Source: Mesorhizobium sp. M7A.F.Ca.US.008.03.1.1 (GTDB taxonomy: Bacteria > Pseudomonadota > Alphaproteobacteria > Rhizobiales > Rhizobiaceae). Taken from it: a stretch of DNA of 64,000 nt. The stretch spans positions 470,559 through 534,558 of the forward strand of contig NZ_RZRU01000002.1 of the NCBI RefSeq assembly GCF_003997495.1, written 5' to 3'. This document shows positions 17,418-25,326 of the stretch, in pieces. The notes beneath the pieces are model-generated. The model saw only the letters and a program-made list of their open reading frames with translations. It was not told the origin of the DNA and searched no databases. Every line of letters starts with the position of its first letter. Within the stretch, counting starts at the first letter, position 1. A program made the translations under genes and the position numbers.

Positions 17418-18284
17418 CTAATAAATTCCCTTTATCTTCGTGTCCGTCCGCGCAAACACGTCGTCCGGCACGAAGAAATCGCCGGCCAGTGGCCCGGTCG
17501 CTCCCGGCGCGTAGACCGAAAAGTCGCTGACGCCCTCGGCGCGCAGCACCTCCTCGTCAATGTAGAAATTGCCTGATGTCTCGCGCGCCGGCCGCATGAA
17601 GATGGCATGCGCGGCATCGGCCATGATGTCGGGCAAACGGCTCATCGCCGCCACCGTCGCGCCGCCAAGCAGATTGCGCACCGCCGCCGTGTCGATGGTC
17701 GAGATCGGCCATAGCGAATTGACCGCGATGCCGTCCTTGGCGAATTCGGCGCTCATGCCAAGCGTGCACATCGACATGCCGAACTTGGCCATGGTGTAGG
17801 CGACATGGTTCTTGAACCATTTGGCCTTCATGTCGAGCGGCGGCGCCAGATTCAGGATGTGAGCATTTTGTGCCAACTTCAGGTGCGGAATACACATTTT
17901 GGACACCAGGAAGGTGCCGCGCGTGTTGATCTGATGCATCAGGTCGTAGCGCTTCATGTCGGTCTCCAGCGTTCCGGTGAGTTGGATGGCGCTGGCATTG
18001 TTGATGCAGATGTCGATGCCGCCGAACTTTTCCACGGTCCTGGCGACCGCATCGGCAACCTGTGCCTCTTCACGGATGTCGCACAGTACCGGCAGCGCCT
18101 TGCCGCCGGCCTGCTCGATCTCTTCGGCCGCCGTGTAGATCGTGCCCGGCAACTTCGGATGCGGGTCGGCGGTCTTGGCGGCGATCGTCACATTGGCGCC
18201 GTCGCGCGCCGCGCGCAACGCGATCGCCAGCCCGATGCCGCGCGACCCGCCGGAGATGAACAGCGTCTTTCCCTTGAGCGACAT
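17418..18284 (-). CDS. SDR-family oxidoreductase (HSDL2-like)
   Basis: A 288-residue short-chain dehydrogenase. It has the NAD(P)-binding motif GGSRGIG, the NNAS motif (CINNASAI), and YTMAK as the catalytic Tyr/Lys pair near residue 165. The usual catalytic Ser region reads LNLAPPLD, as in the hydroxysteroid-dehydrogenase-like-2 group, so its activity may be unusual. The C-terminal part NFYIDEEVLRAEGV also fits that group. GGAGGA precedes the ATG at 18284. The substrate is unknown; fatty or branched acyl chains are common for relatives. Confidence 0.9.
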   Translation of the reverse strand: MSLKGKTLFISGGSRGIGLAIALRAARDGANVTIAAKTADPHPKLPGTIYTAAEEIEQAGGKALPVLCDIREEAQVADAVARTVEKFGGIDICINNASAIQLTGTLETDMKRYDLMHQINTRGTFLVSKMCIPHLKLAQNAHILNLAPPLDMKAKWFKNHVAYTMAKFGMSMCTLGMSAEFAKDGIAVNSLWPISTIDTAAVRNLLGGATVAAMSRLPDIMADAAHAIFMRPARETSGNFYIDEEVLRAEGVSDFSVYAPGATGPLAGDFFVPDDVFARTDTKIKGIY

Positions 18285-18338
18285 TTTTCCTCCGCGTGCG
18301 TTGTCTTGTTGCGCGATCCTTGCCTGTGGCGCCATCGG

Positions 18339-18542
18339 TTACAAGAGCTTGCGGCGGGAAGCCGTGGTGACGCAGCGGAGGCTGGCGCACGCGAACGGCT
18401 GGTGCCGCGCGAAGAAACCTCTGATCTGTTTCAGCGGTTAATGGCGATTGCCGACAGCGCCGGAAAAGTCCCCAGACGTGAGAATGCGATGACCGATGAC
18501 GAAATCCTCGGTTACGATGAGTTCGGAATCCCGACGAAATGA
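18339..18542 (+). pseudogene. Remnant of a VapB-type antitoxin gene
   Basis: The frame ending at 18542 finishes with TDDEILGYDEFGIPTK, close to the conserved tail of VapB antitoxins of the Rv0623/PSK group, and overlaps the vapC start by 4 bases (ATGA), the normal vapBC arrangement. The expected N-terminal DNA-binding half (with its TGES..EAV region) is not recognisable in frame and no proper start codon is found, only scraps such as LAAGSRGDAAEAGARERL. I read it as an antitoxin gene that has lost its N-terminal half. Confidence 0.5.
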
Positions 18543-18923
18543 TCATCGATTCCTCGGCCCTGGTCGCCATTCTGCGTCTCGAACCAGGCTACGAACGTTT
18601 CGTGCTGGCGATCGCGCAGGCCAAGAGACGGCTACTGGCCGCGCCAACCTTCCTTGAAACGACAATGGTGCTCGCAAGCGGCCGGCAAGATGAAATCCTG
18701 GATCGCCTCGATAGCTTCCTACGCAGCTCCTCGATTGATCGCCTTTACCGCCGACCACGCCGCCGTCGTCCGCCAGGCGTTCCTGTGCTACGGTAAGGGT
18801 CGGCACCCGGCGGCGCTGGACTTCGGTGACTGCATCGCCTACGCGACAGCGCGGCTCGAAGCCATGCCGTTGCTGTTCAAGGGTGATGATTTCCGCCTCA
18901 CCGACATTGAAGCGGCGGTGTGA
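18539..18923 (+). pseudogene. Frameshifted VapC (PIN-domain) toxin gene
   Basis: The first frame gives [12 protein letters not shown] with the PIN-domain Asp, then [14 protein letters not shown] with the conserved Glu, as far as about 18735. The remaining PIN features, [32 protein letters not shown] (two Asp) and LLFKGDDF, continue in the next frame to 18923. One extra base near 18735-18745 explains the break. An intact product would be an RNase of about 128 residues. Either the gene is inactivated, which fits the decayed antitoxin, or there is a base-calling error. Confidence 0.8.
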
Positions 18924-18929
18924 TCGATA

Positions 18930-19559
18930 TCAGACCAGCACCAACCCCTGCCGCATCGCAATGGCGATCGCATCGGTGCGGTTGGCCGCACCGAGCTTGA
19001 TCAGGATTGCGGCGACGTGGAACTTCGCCGTGTGCACCGAAATATTGAGCCGGCGCGCGATCACCTTGTTGGGCGCACCCTCGGCCAGCAGCGCCAGCAC
19101 TTCCCCCTCGCGCGGCGACAGCGAAGGCCGGACGACATGCTCGTCGGAGGCTTCATCCTCGAACGGCTCGCCGTCGCCGGTATTGAAACGCTCATGGCGC
19201 CCGCTTCTGCCATCGCCCGATATGCGATAGCCGGCCGCGGCCAGCCGCGCCGCCGCGGCGATCAACAGATCGTCCGCGCCCGCGGGCAGGACGGCCAGCA
19301 CCTCACCGGCGGGCCGCTCGACGTTGGCGCGTCCCGACAACAGCACCCGTGGAATGGAGGCCGGCACAGCATCACCGCTGCTGTCGTCAACGATGGCTAC
19401 ATCGGCTCTGCCGACCACGACCGGCGACAGATCATCGCTCGCCGCAAGCGAGGCCGCCAGGCGCTCGGCACGCGATGCATCGCCAAGCGCAATCAGCACC
19501 ACCAGCCGCCGCGAGACGGCACCGTCAGTCATGATCCGGTCGCTGGTGAGCGTGTCCAT
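18930..19559 (-). CDS. LuxR-type HTH regulator with an atypical receiver-like N-terminus
   Basis: A 209-residue protein. The C-terminal 65 residues are a GerE/LuxR helix-turn-helix (LSPREGEVLALLAEGAPNKVIARRLNISVHTAKFHVAAIL). The N-terminal 120 residues resemble a degenerate response-regulator receiver (RRLVVLIALGDASRAERLA, ADVAIVDD, PRVLLSG), but the acidic pocket and the Thr/Lys pattern are unclear, so phosphorylation cannot be assumed. A GTG at 19562 precedes the ATG. The gene starts within 10 bases of the stop of the pseudoprotease gene and is almost certainly co-transcribed with it. It may regulate the divergent protease gene. Confidence 0.85.
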   Translation of the reverse strand: MDTLTSDRIMTDGAVSRRLVVLIALGDASRAERLAASLAASDDLSPVVVGRADVAIVDDSSGDAVPASIPRVLLSGRANVERPAGEVLAVLPAGADDLLIAAAARLAAAGYRISGDGRSGRHERFNTGDGEPFEDEASDEHVVRPSLSPREGEVLALLAEGAPNKVIARRLNISVHTAKFHVAAILIKLGAANRTDAIAIAMRQGLVLV

Positions 19560-19567
19560 CACTCCTC

Positions 19568-20440
19568 TCAGGAAAGCGGCTTTTCGCCGATCGTCAGCGC
19601 GACATCGCGCTGTTCGCCGCCGCGCACCACGCCGAGCGTCACCGAAGCGCCGGCGCTGTCGGGTCCGAGTCTACGGATCAGGTCGCGCGGGCCATGCACG
19701 GCCTCGCCGTTCCACGCCACGATGATGTCGCCGAGCGAGAGACCGGCGGCCTTGGCAGGACCCTCGTCATCGAGGCTCATCACCATCGCGCCATGCGCGT
19801 CGCGGTCCCGTACCGGATGCAGGCCGGCGCCGAGATAGCCGCGCGCGACATGACCTTTCTCACGCAGGGTCGCTACCGCCCGCTCGATCGTCTCGTAAGG
19901 CATCACCAGCGCCCTGTGGCGCGGTCCGAACAACATCATGCCGATCAGCGCGCCCTTGGCGTCGAGCACCGGGCCGCCTTCGAAGCGGCCGCCGGCGCCG
20001 ACGGCAAGATTGATGCGCCGGTCGATGCCGCCGCCGCGCAGCGAGCGCCAGGCCGGACCGACTTCGCCGACCGAACCCGACACGGCCAGAGCGGAGCCCT
20101 GGCTGTTGCCGATGGCAATGGCGAGATTGCCGGGCCGTACCGCATCGGCCTTAGCCAACGGCGCGGCGCTGACGGCCCCCGCCGGCTTCAGCAGGGCAAC
20201 GCCGGTCGACGGATCGCGGCCGACCAGTTCGGCCTTCACCGTCTCGCCGGAGGCCAGCACCAGTTCGATCTCCTCGCCGGCCTCGACAGCCTCTTCGGCG
20301 GTGACAAAATAACCGTCGCGCCAGTGGAAGGCACTCGCAGTGCGGTGATGATGCGTGGCAAAACTCGCCGTTGCCGGCGCCGCCTTCGCCGCGAGATCGG
20401 CGATCGCCTCGGAAAACGCACTCAGATTGAAGTCGCTCAT
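19568..20440 (-). CDS. HtrA-like pseudoprotease (S1C fold plus PDZ, catalytic triad lost)
   Basis: A 290-residue protein without a signal peptide. It aligns with the active paralogue encoded at 20609, but each catalytic position is changed: VTNFHVV is VTAEEAV (His lost), DPDTDIALV is DPSTGVALL (Asp lost), and GNSGGPL is RFEGGPV (Ser lost). A PDZ domain is present at the end (GYLGAGLHPVRD, then GPAKAAGLSLGDIIVAWNG). It is therefore a binding protein rather than a protease. AGGAG precedes the ATG by 6 bases. It is in an operon with the LuxR-type regulator and divergent from the active copy. Confidence 0.88.
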   Translation of the reverse strand: MSDFNLSAFSEAIADLAAKAAPATASFATHHHRTASAFHWRDGYFVTAEEAVEAGEEIELVLASGETVKAELVGRDPSTGVALLKPAGAVSAAPLAKADAVRPGNLAIAIGNSQGSALAVSGSVGEVGPAWRSLRGGGIDRRINLAVGAGGRFEGGPVLDAKGALIGMMLFGPRHRALVMPYETIERAVATLREKGHVARGYLGAGLHPVRDRDAHGAMVMSLDDEGPAKAAGLSLGDIIVAWNGEAVHGPRDLIRRLGPDSAGASVTLGVVRGGEQRDVALTIGEKPLS

Positions 20441-20608
20441 GTTGGTCTCCTGGGTTTGTTCGTGCCCCAGATATCGCTCGACAGCGCGTTCAGAGGTACT
20501 CGCCTGACGGCTAGTTGCTGGTTTGACTGGCCATCTGGTCAGGTCGCGACGGTTCGGCCCGCTCCGCACATATAGTCATCCTTTCGCCTGAAAACACGGA
20601 GCCTGATC

Positions 20609-21559
20609 ATGGCCCTCGCCGCCACCAAATTCCAATCTGATGACACGTTGCTCGACGCCTATTCGATGACGGTGGCAGACGCCGTCGACCGCATCGGCCC
20701 GGCCGTCTGCCGCATCGAGCGCGTTGGCGGCCAGGGTGGCCATGGTTCCGGCTTCGTCATCGCGCCGGACGGGCTGGTCGTCACCAACTTCCATGTCGTG
20801 GGTGATGCCAGGACAGTGCGCGTCTCAATGCCTGACGGCGCTTCCAGCGAAGGCCGCGTGCTGGGCCGCGACCCCGACACCGACATCGCGCTGGTGCGCG
20901 CCGACGGCAGCTTTGCCGATGTCGCGCCGCTGGGCGATTCCAAGCGGCTCAGGCGTGGCCAGATCGCCATTGCCATCGGCAACCCTCTGGGCTTCGAATG
21001 GACCGTCACCTCCGGGGTCGTCTCGGCGCTCGGCCGCTCTATGCGCGCCTCCACCGGCCGGCTGATCGACGACGTCATCCAGACCGACGCGGCGCTCAAC
21101 CCCGGCAATTCCGGCGGGCCGCTGGTGTCGTCGGCGGGCGAGGTCATCGGCGTCAACACCGCCGTGATCCACGGCGCGCAAGGCATCGCCTTCGCGGTCG
21201 CTTCCAACACCGCCAATTTCGTCATTTCGGAGATCATCCGCTTCGGCCGCGTGCGCCGTGCCTTCATCGGCGTCTCGGCCGACACCGCCAATCTGCCGCG
21301 CCGCGCCGCCCTGTTGTCGCAAGTCTCCACTAGCACCGCCGTGCGCCTGCGCAGCGTCGAAAAGGACGGCCCGGCAGCCAAGGCCGGGCTTAAGGAGGGC
21401 GACATCATCGCCGCGATCGACGGCCGCCCGGTCACCGGCGTCGACGACCTCGTGCGCATGCTCGACGCCGAACGCATCGGCCGCGAGACGCTGTGCACAG
21501 TCGTGCGCCGCACCGGCGTCAGCCAGGTGACGGTGACGCCGGTGCCAAGGGTAAGTTGA
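20609..21559 (+). CDS. HtrA/DegP-like S1C serine protease with PDZ domain, probably cytoplasmic
   Basis: A 316-residue trypsin-like protease. The triad is visible as His in VVTNFHVVGDA, Asp in DTDIALVRA and Ser in NPGNSGGPLV. A single PDZ domain follows (AFIGVSADTANL, then GPAAKAGLKEGDIIAAIDGRPV). There is no signal peptide or membrane anchor at the N-terminus, unlike classical DegP, so it probably works in the cytoplasm unless a start was missed. It is divergent from a catalytically dead paralogue and faces the VOC gene. Likely roles are regulated proteolysis or quality control. Confidence 0.92.
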   Translation: MALAATKFQSDDTLLDAYSMTVADAVDRIGPAVCRIERVGGQGGHGSGFVIAPDGLVVTNFHVVGDARTVRVSMPDGASSEGRVLGRDPDTDIALVRADGSFADVAPLGDSKRLRRGQIAIAIGNPLGFEWTVTSGVVSALGRSMRASTGRLIDDVIQTDAALNPGNSGGPLVSSAGEVIGVNTAVIHGAQGIAFAVASNTANFVISEIIRFGRVRRAFIGVSADTANLPRRAALLSQVSTSTAVRLRSVEKDGPAAKAGLKEGDIIAAIDGRPVTGVDDLVRMLDAERIGRETLCTVVRRTGVSQVTVTPVPRVS

Positions 21560-21577
21560 GGCCGTTCGTCTTCTGAT

Positions 21578-22000
21578 CTAGGCAACGGCCCCTTCAACGA
21601 ATTGAGCCTGAAACTCCGGGCTTAGCGGGATCGGCTTGATCACGTCGATCAGCACGCCATTGGGGTCCTTGGTGATGAAATGGCGCTGGCCGAAAGGTTC
21701 GTCGCGTAGAGAGCGCAGGATCGGCAGGCCGGCGGCGACGACGCGCTCATAAACAGCGTCCGGGTCGCGAACCTCGAAATTGATCAGCAGGCCCGAAGTG
21801 CGGCCCCGCCCCTCTTGCGGGATCGTTTCGTGGTCACCCTGGACGATGCCGAGATTGACTCTTCTGTCCTCCACCGATTGCAGATGCACGTACCAGTCGC
21901 TTTCGAACAGCGGCCGGAAGCGGAAATGCCTCACATAAAAAGCCGTCGTGCCGGCGACGTCACCGGTCATCAGCACCGGGTAATAGCTCGTCGTCTTCAT
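21578..22000 (-). CDS. Glyoxalase/bleomycin-resistance (VOC) family protein
   Basis: A 140-residue VOC-fold protein: [23 protein letters not shown] at the start, then [23 protein letters not shown] and [24 protein letters not shown], where the Glu/His metal or ligand positions occur. The ATG at 22000 with AGAAGGAAAG upstream is preferred to one six codons earlier. It is divergent from a TetR-family regulator with a twin operator between them, so it is probably the regulated gene. Relatives bind or change small molecules; the substrate is unknown. Confidence 0.9.
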   Translation of the reverse strand: MKTTSYYPVLMTGDVAGTTAFYVRHFRFRPLFESDWYVHLQSVEDRRVNLGIVQGDHETIPQEGRGRTSGLLINFEVRDPDAVYERVVAAGLPILRSLRDEPFGQRHFITKDPNGVLIDVIKPIPLSPEFQAQFVEGAVA

Positions 22001-22018
22001 CTTTCCTTCTCCCGTCAA

Positions 22019-22067
22019 TTAACATACAATCTGCATGTAAATTTGATTAACATACAGGCTGCATGTA
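22019..22067. promoter_or_regulatory. Twin operator between the VOC and TetR genes
   Basis: Two direct copies of a 21-base sequence, TTAACATACA..CTGCATGTA (22019-22039 and 22047-22067), 28 bases apart. The second lies in a near-palindrome (CATACA...TGTATG, 22051-22069, 16 of 19 positions symmetrical). This is a typical TetR-type operator. The TetR start codon overlaps the second copy. Confidence 0.75.
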
Positions 22068-22693
22068 TGCAACACGATTCCGCGCGTCGTTCTAATCGTG
22101 ACCGCACCGAGGCGACGCGCGCCGACCTGATCGCCGCCGCGCGAAAGCTGTTCACCGAAAAATCCTATGCCGAGACCGGCACGCCGGAGATCGTTGCCGC
22201 CGCCGGCGTGACGCGCGGAGCGCTCTATCATCACTTCGCCGACAAGCAGGCGCTGTTTGCCGCCGTGGTCGAGCAGGAGGCGGCAGCGGTCGCCGAGGAG
22301 ATCGAGCGCGCCTCGCCGCCTACGCTTGATGCCCGCGACGCGCTGATTGCCGGCTCCGACGCCTATCTCGCCGCCATGCGCGCGGCAGGCCGCACGCGGC
22401 TGTTGCTGCTCGACGGCCCGGCCGTGCTTGGCCGCGCCGCCATGGACGCGATCGACAATCGCCACGGCAACCGCTCGCTGCGCGAAGGGCTGGTCGCGGC
22501 GATGCGGGCGCAAACGATGACGAGATTGCCGGCCGACGCGCTGACCGCACTGCTCGGCTCCGCCTTCGACCGCGCCGCTCTGGCCATCGAGGCCGGCGCG
22601 TCGGCCGAGGACTACCGCGCCGTGCTCATGGCACTGATCGATGGACTGTCTCGTGCTCCTCATCAGGCACCTCGCCCGGTTCGAACTCGTTGA
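22067..22693 (+). CDS. TetR-family transcriptional regulator
   Basis: A 208-residue regulator. The N-terminal helix-turn-helix reads TRADLIAAARKLFTEKSYAETGTPEIVAAAGVTRGALYHHFADKQALFAAV, matching TetR_N closely. The C-terminal ligand domain is Ala/Leu-rich and less diagnostic. The best start, ATG at 22067, has no ribosome-binding site and lies in the operator, so a leaderless transcript is likely. It should repress itself and the divergent VOC gene. Its 3' end overlaps the convergent LysR gene by 68 bases. Confidence 0.9.
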   Translation: MQHDSARRSNRDRTEATRADLIAAARKLFTEKSYAETGTPEIVAAAGVTRGALYHHFADKQALFAAVVEQEAAAVAEEIERASPPTLDARDALIAGSDAYLAAMRAAGRTRLLLLDGPAVLGRAAMDAIDNRHGNRSLREGLVAAMRAQTMTRLPADALTALLGSAFDRAALAIEAGASAEDYRAVLMALIDGLSRAPHQAPRPVRTR

Positions 22694-23588
22694 AGCAGCC
22701 GAGCTGGCGCTTGAACTGGTCGATCAGCCAGGCCGCCGCCGGCTTCGGGCTGCGATCGTTGCGGTGCATGGCAAACAGCGGCGATCTCACCTCCCTGAAG
22801 GATTCGAGGTCGATTTCCACCAGCCGGCCACTCGCCAGGTCGTCTGATATCAGCCAACGCGGCAGCCCGCCCCAGCCCAGCCCCTCGCGCATCAGCGTAT
22901 GCTTGGTGCGCACATCCGTCAGCCGCCAGGTGCGGTAGGCGAAGACGCCGAAGTCGCGCCCCTTGGTGCGCTCCGACTGGTCGGTGACGACAAGCTGCGT
23001 GTGTTCGCGCGCATCCTCGATTGCCACCGGCTTCGGCAGCAAGGCCAGCGGGTGGCTGGGCGCGGCGGCCAGCACGATCGACATGAAGCCGATGCGCACA
23101 AGATGCACGTCGACATCGCCCAACAGGCCGCCTATGCCAAGATCGGCTTGCCCGCTGACGACATGATCGGGGATCAGGCCGAGTGTGCCGATATGCAGCC
23201 GCAGCATCACGGTCGGAAACTGCGCTTCGAATGCCTTCAGCACCCGCACCAGCACCGGCGACGGCAACGCTGCGTCGACCGACAGCGCGACTTCAGCCTC
23301 GAGGCCTTGATGATGGCCGTCGACGCGCGAGCGGATGCGCTGCAGCACGCCGACCATGCGGCGTGCATCCTCCAGCATCGCCCGGCCGATCTCCGTCAGT
23401 TGCGGCTCGCGCGTGCCCTCGCGCTCGAACAGTTTCAGCCCGAGCTGCGCCTCGAGATTGGCGATACCATAGCTGATGACGGACTGCGCCCGGTTGAGCT
23501 TGCGACCGGCGGCCGAGAAACTGCCGGTCTCGGCGACCGTCACCAGGATCTGAAGCTGGTCGAGTGTCGGATTGGGTTGCATCACCAT
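22626..23588 (-). CDS. LysR-family transcriptional regulator
   Basis: A 320-residue regulator. The N-terminal winged helix (LDQLQILVTVAETGSFSAAGRKLNRAQSVISYGIANLEAQLGLKLFER) is typical of LysR. The effector domain follows (LPSPVLVRVLKAFEAQFP, then GLGWGGLPRWLISDDL). The last 15-20 residues extend past the usual end and overlap the TetR gene. The divergent azoreductase gene at 23693 is the likely target; a 6-bp inverted repeat with 5-base spacer lies between them. Confidence 0.92.
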   Translation of the reverse strand: MVMQPNPTLDQLQILVTVAETGSFSAAGRKLNRAQSVISYGIANLEAQLGLKLFEREGTREPQLTEIGRAMLEDARRMVGVLQRIRSRVDGHHQGLEAEVALSVDAALPSPVLVRVLKAFEAQFPTVMLRLHIGTLGLIPDHVVSGQADLGIGGLLGDVDVHLVRIGFMSIVLAAAPSHPLALLPKPVAIEDAREHTQLVVTDQSERTKGRDFGVFAYRTWRLTDVRTKHTLMREGLGWGGLPRWLISDDLASGRLVEIDLESFREVRSPLFAMHRNDRSPKPAAAWLIDQFKRQLGCFNEFEPGEVPDEEHETVHRSVP

Positions 23589-23628
23589 ATCTATTTAATG
23601 GATGGATCGTATATAAAATATACCAGTT

Positions 23629-23645
23629 TATCGAATGGATCGATA
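23629..23645. promoter_or_regulatory. Dyad in the LysR/azoreductase intergenic region
   Basis: A perfect inverted repeat TATCGA-N5-TATCGA complement (23629-23645), in an AT-rich stretch between the two divergent starts. It is a plausible binding site for the LysR protein. Confidence 0.5.
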
Positions 23646-23692
23646 GCCCCATATCTGGCGGGACAAATCATTCAACCGCTGGAGAGCCCAAA

Positions 23693-24328
23693 ATGTCCAT
23701 TCTTCTTGTCACTTCGAGCCCGCGTGGCGCGGCCTCGCATTCGACCCGCATCGCTACCGAATTCGCTGAAAAGCTCGTCGCCGCCGACCCGTCGAACACG
23801 CTTGTCGTCCGCGACCTTGTCGCCAACCCGCTGCCGCATATCGACGCCGACTATGCCAGCGGCATCTACGTGCCGGCAGAAGCTCGCACTGCACGCCAGG
23901 CCGAAGCCGTCGGCGTCTCCGATGTGGTGCTCGACGAGCTGTTCGCCGCCGACACGGTGATCCTGGCCACAGGCTTCATCAACTTCAATATCTCCTCGAC
24001 GCTGAAGTCCTGGGTCGACCACATCTCCCGTTCCGGCAAGAGCTTTGCCTATGGCGAGAACGGCCCCAAGGGTCTCGTCACCGGCAAGAAGGTCTATATC
24101 GTGCTGGCTTCGGGTGGCATCTATTCCGAAGGTGCGGCCGTGCAATTCGATCACGCCATTCCCTACCTGCGTGGCGTGCTCGGCTTCCTCGGCATGACCG
24201 ATGTCGATGTCATCCGCATCGAAGGCGTTGGCATGGGTCCTGACGCGGTGACCGCAGCGCTCGCCAAGGCGACCGCCAAGGTCGATGCCGTGGTGGCCGC
24301 CAGCCAAGGCGTCGCGGCGGCGGCGTAA
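23693..24328 (+). CDS. azoR: FMN-dependent NADH-azoreductase
   Basis: A 211-residue flavodoxin-fold quinone/azo reductase. The N-terminal SSPRGAASHSTRI binds FMN phosphate, and the later VILATGFINFNISSTLKSWVDHISRSGKSF and IVLASGGIYS are characteristic of AzoR. It reduces quinones, azo compounds and nitroaromatics with NADH in the cytoplasm and commonly protects against electrophiles. GGAG precedes the ATG. It is divergent from a LysR regulator. Confidence 0.93.
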   Translation: MSILLVTSSPRGAASHSTRIATEFAEKLVAADPSNTLVVRDLVANPLPHIDADYASGIYVPAEARTARQAEAVGVSDVVLDELFAADTVILATGFINFNISSTLKSWVDHISRSGKSFAYGENGPKGLVTGKKVYIVLASGGIYSEGAAVQFDHAIPYLRGVLGFLGMTDVDVIRIEGVGMGPDAVTAALAKATAKVDAVVAASQGVAAAA

Positions 24329-24417
24329 GGGAAAGACTTAAGTTGAAGGGCAGACCCCGCTTGTTTTGCCGACAGTAAACAGCGCAAAGCGACCAGAGTC
24401 CTTTGGGTGTGACTTGA

Positions 24418-24464
24418 CGATCCACTTTGGTTCACTCACAATCACAATGAACCAAAGTGGATCG
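24418..24464. promoter_or_regulatory. 17-bp inverted-repeat operator of the toxin-antitoxin operon
   Basis: Perfect 17-bp arms (24418-24434 and 24448-24464) separated by 13 bases, ending five bases before the antitoxin ATG. The position is that expected for autoregulation by the ribbon-helix-helix antitoxin. Confidence 0.85.
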
Positions 24465-24469
24465 AAACC

Positions 24470-24709
24470 ATGACAGCTTTCACCGTGCGGCTTCCCGACG
24501 ACACGACAAACAGGCTCGACCAACTTGCCGAAAAGCTCGATCGCTCGCGCTCTTATGTGGCCGCCAAGGCCATCGAAGACTTTGTAGCTCGTCAAGAATG
24601 GCAGCTCGCTGAGATAGAGGCCGGGTTGGCCGAGGCCGAGCGCGGTGAATTCGCCAGCGAACAAGAGTTGGCCGCCGTGATCGGGAAGTACGTCAAGCCC
24701 GCCGGCTGA
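24470..24709 (+). CDS. Ribbon-helix-helix antitoxin
   Basis: A 79-residue protein. The N-terminal FTVRLPDDTTNRLDQLAEKLDRSRSYVAAKAIEDFV is a CopG/Arc-type ribbon-helix-helix DNA-binding domain. The acidic C-terminal half (EIEAGLAEAERGEFASEQEL) should wrap the toxin. It is the first gene of a two-gene operon with a toxin start 3 bases after its stop. The large inverted repeat just before the ATG is its likely binding site. Confidence 0.92.
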   Translation: MTAFTVRLPDDTTNRLDQLAEKLDRSRSYVAAKAIEDFVARQEWQLAEIEAGLAEAERGEFASEQELAAVIGKYVKPAG

Positions 24710-24712
24710 TCC

Positions 24713-25006
24713 ATGAGCCGCAAGACAATCCGTTGGACCAAGCGGGCTTTGCGTCGGCTTGGCGAAATCGGCGCGCATATCGAGAAAGACAGTCCCGAAG
24801 CTGCCGCTCGTGTCATCGGGCGCATCTTGTCCGCAGCGGAGTTGCTCACCGAACAGCCGGCTATGGGGCGCGTTGGACGCATCAAGGCGACGCGAGAACT
24901 CGTTTTGGCCGATTTCCCATATATCGTCCCCTATCGCGTAAGCGAAGATGCGGTCGAAATACTTACCGTCATACACGCCGCCCAACAGTGGCCAAAGAGC
25001 CTGTGA
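24713..25006 (+). CDS. RelE/ParE-family toxin
   Basis: A 97-residue protein with the RelE/ParE fold pattern: RKTIRWTKRALRRLGEIGAHIEKDSPEAAARVIGRIL, then RVGRIKATRELVLADFPYIVPYRV and ILTVIHAAQQWP. The FPYIVPYRV strand and the final I-H-A-A-Q-Q-W segment resemble RelE-type toxins. It may cut mRNA at the ribosome or poison gyrase; sequence alone does not decide. It follows the antitoxin gene directly and appears intact. Confidence 0.92.
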   Translation: MSRKTIRWTKRALRRLGEIGAHIEKDSPEAAARVIGRILSAAELLTEQPAMGRVGRIKATRELVLADFPYIVPYRVSEDAVEILTVIHAAQQWPKSL

Positions 25007-25026
25007 GCCAACTGGCCGCTGCCTTT

Positions 25027-25326
25027 CTAGCCGATGAAATGCCTAAGCACCCCCGCCGAAGCGACTCCGATCAGCACAGTCGGCAGCATGGAAAGCCGCA
25101 TGGCGGCTACCAGAGTGACAGCCAGCGCCAGAATATCCGCCGGGGACTTCGACACGAAGGCCGGCGCGATCACCGAGATCAGGACGCAACCAGGTGCCGC
25201 CTCCATCACCGCCGTGGCGCGGGCACCGAGCGTGCGGTTGCGCAGCACGACATAGCCGCCGGTCCGGGTCAGGTAGGTAACGGAGGCCATCAGCACGATG
25301 GTAAGCAGGGTCGCCATGTCGATCAT
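25027..25326 (-). CDS. azlD: AzlD-family branched-chain amino acid export subunit
   Basis: A 99-residue protein with three or four hydrophobic segments (MATLLTIVLMASVTYLTRTGGYVV, APGCVLISVIAPAF, ILALAVTLVAAMRLSML). It overlaps the end of azlC by 4 bases. AzlC and AzlD together export branched-chain amino acids or analogues across the inner membrane. Confidence 0.92.
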   Translation of the reverse strand: MIDMATLLTIVLMASVTYLTRTGGYVVLRNRTLGARATAVMEAAPGCVLISVIAPAFVSKSPADILALAVTLVAAMRLSMLPTVLIGVASAGVLRHFIG

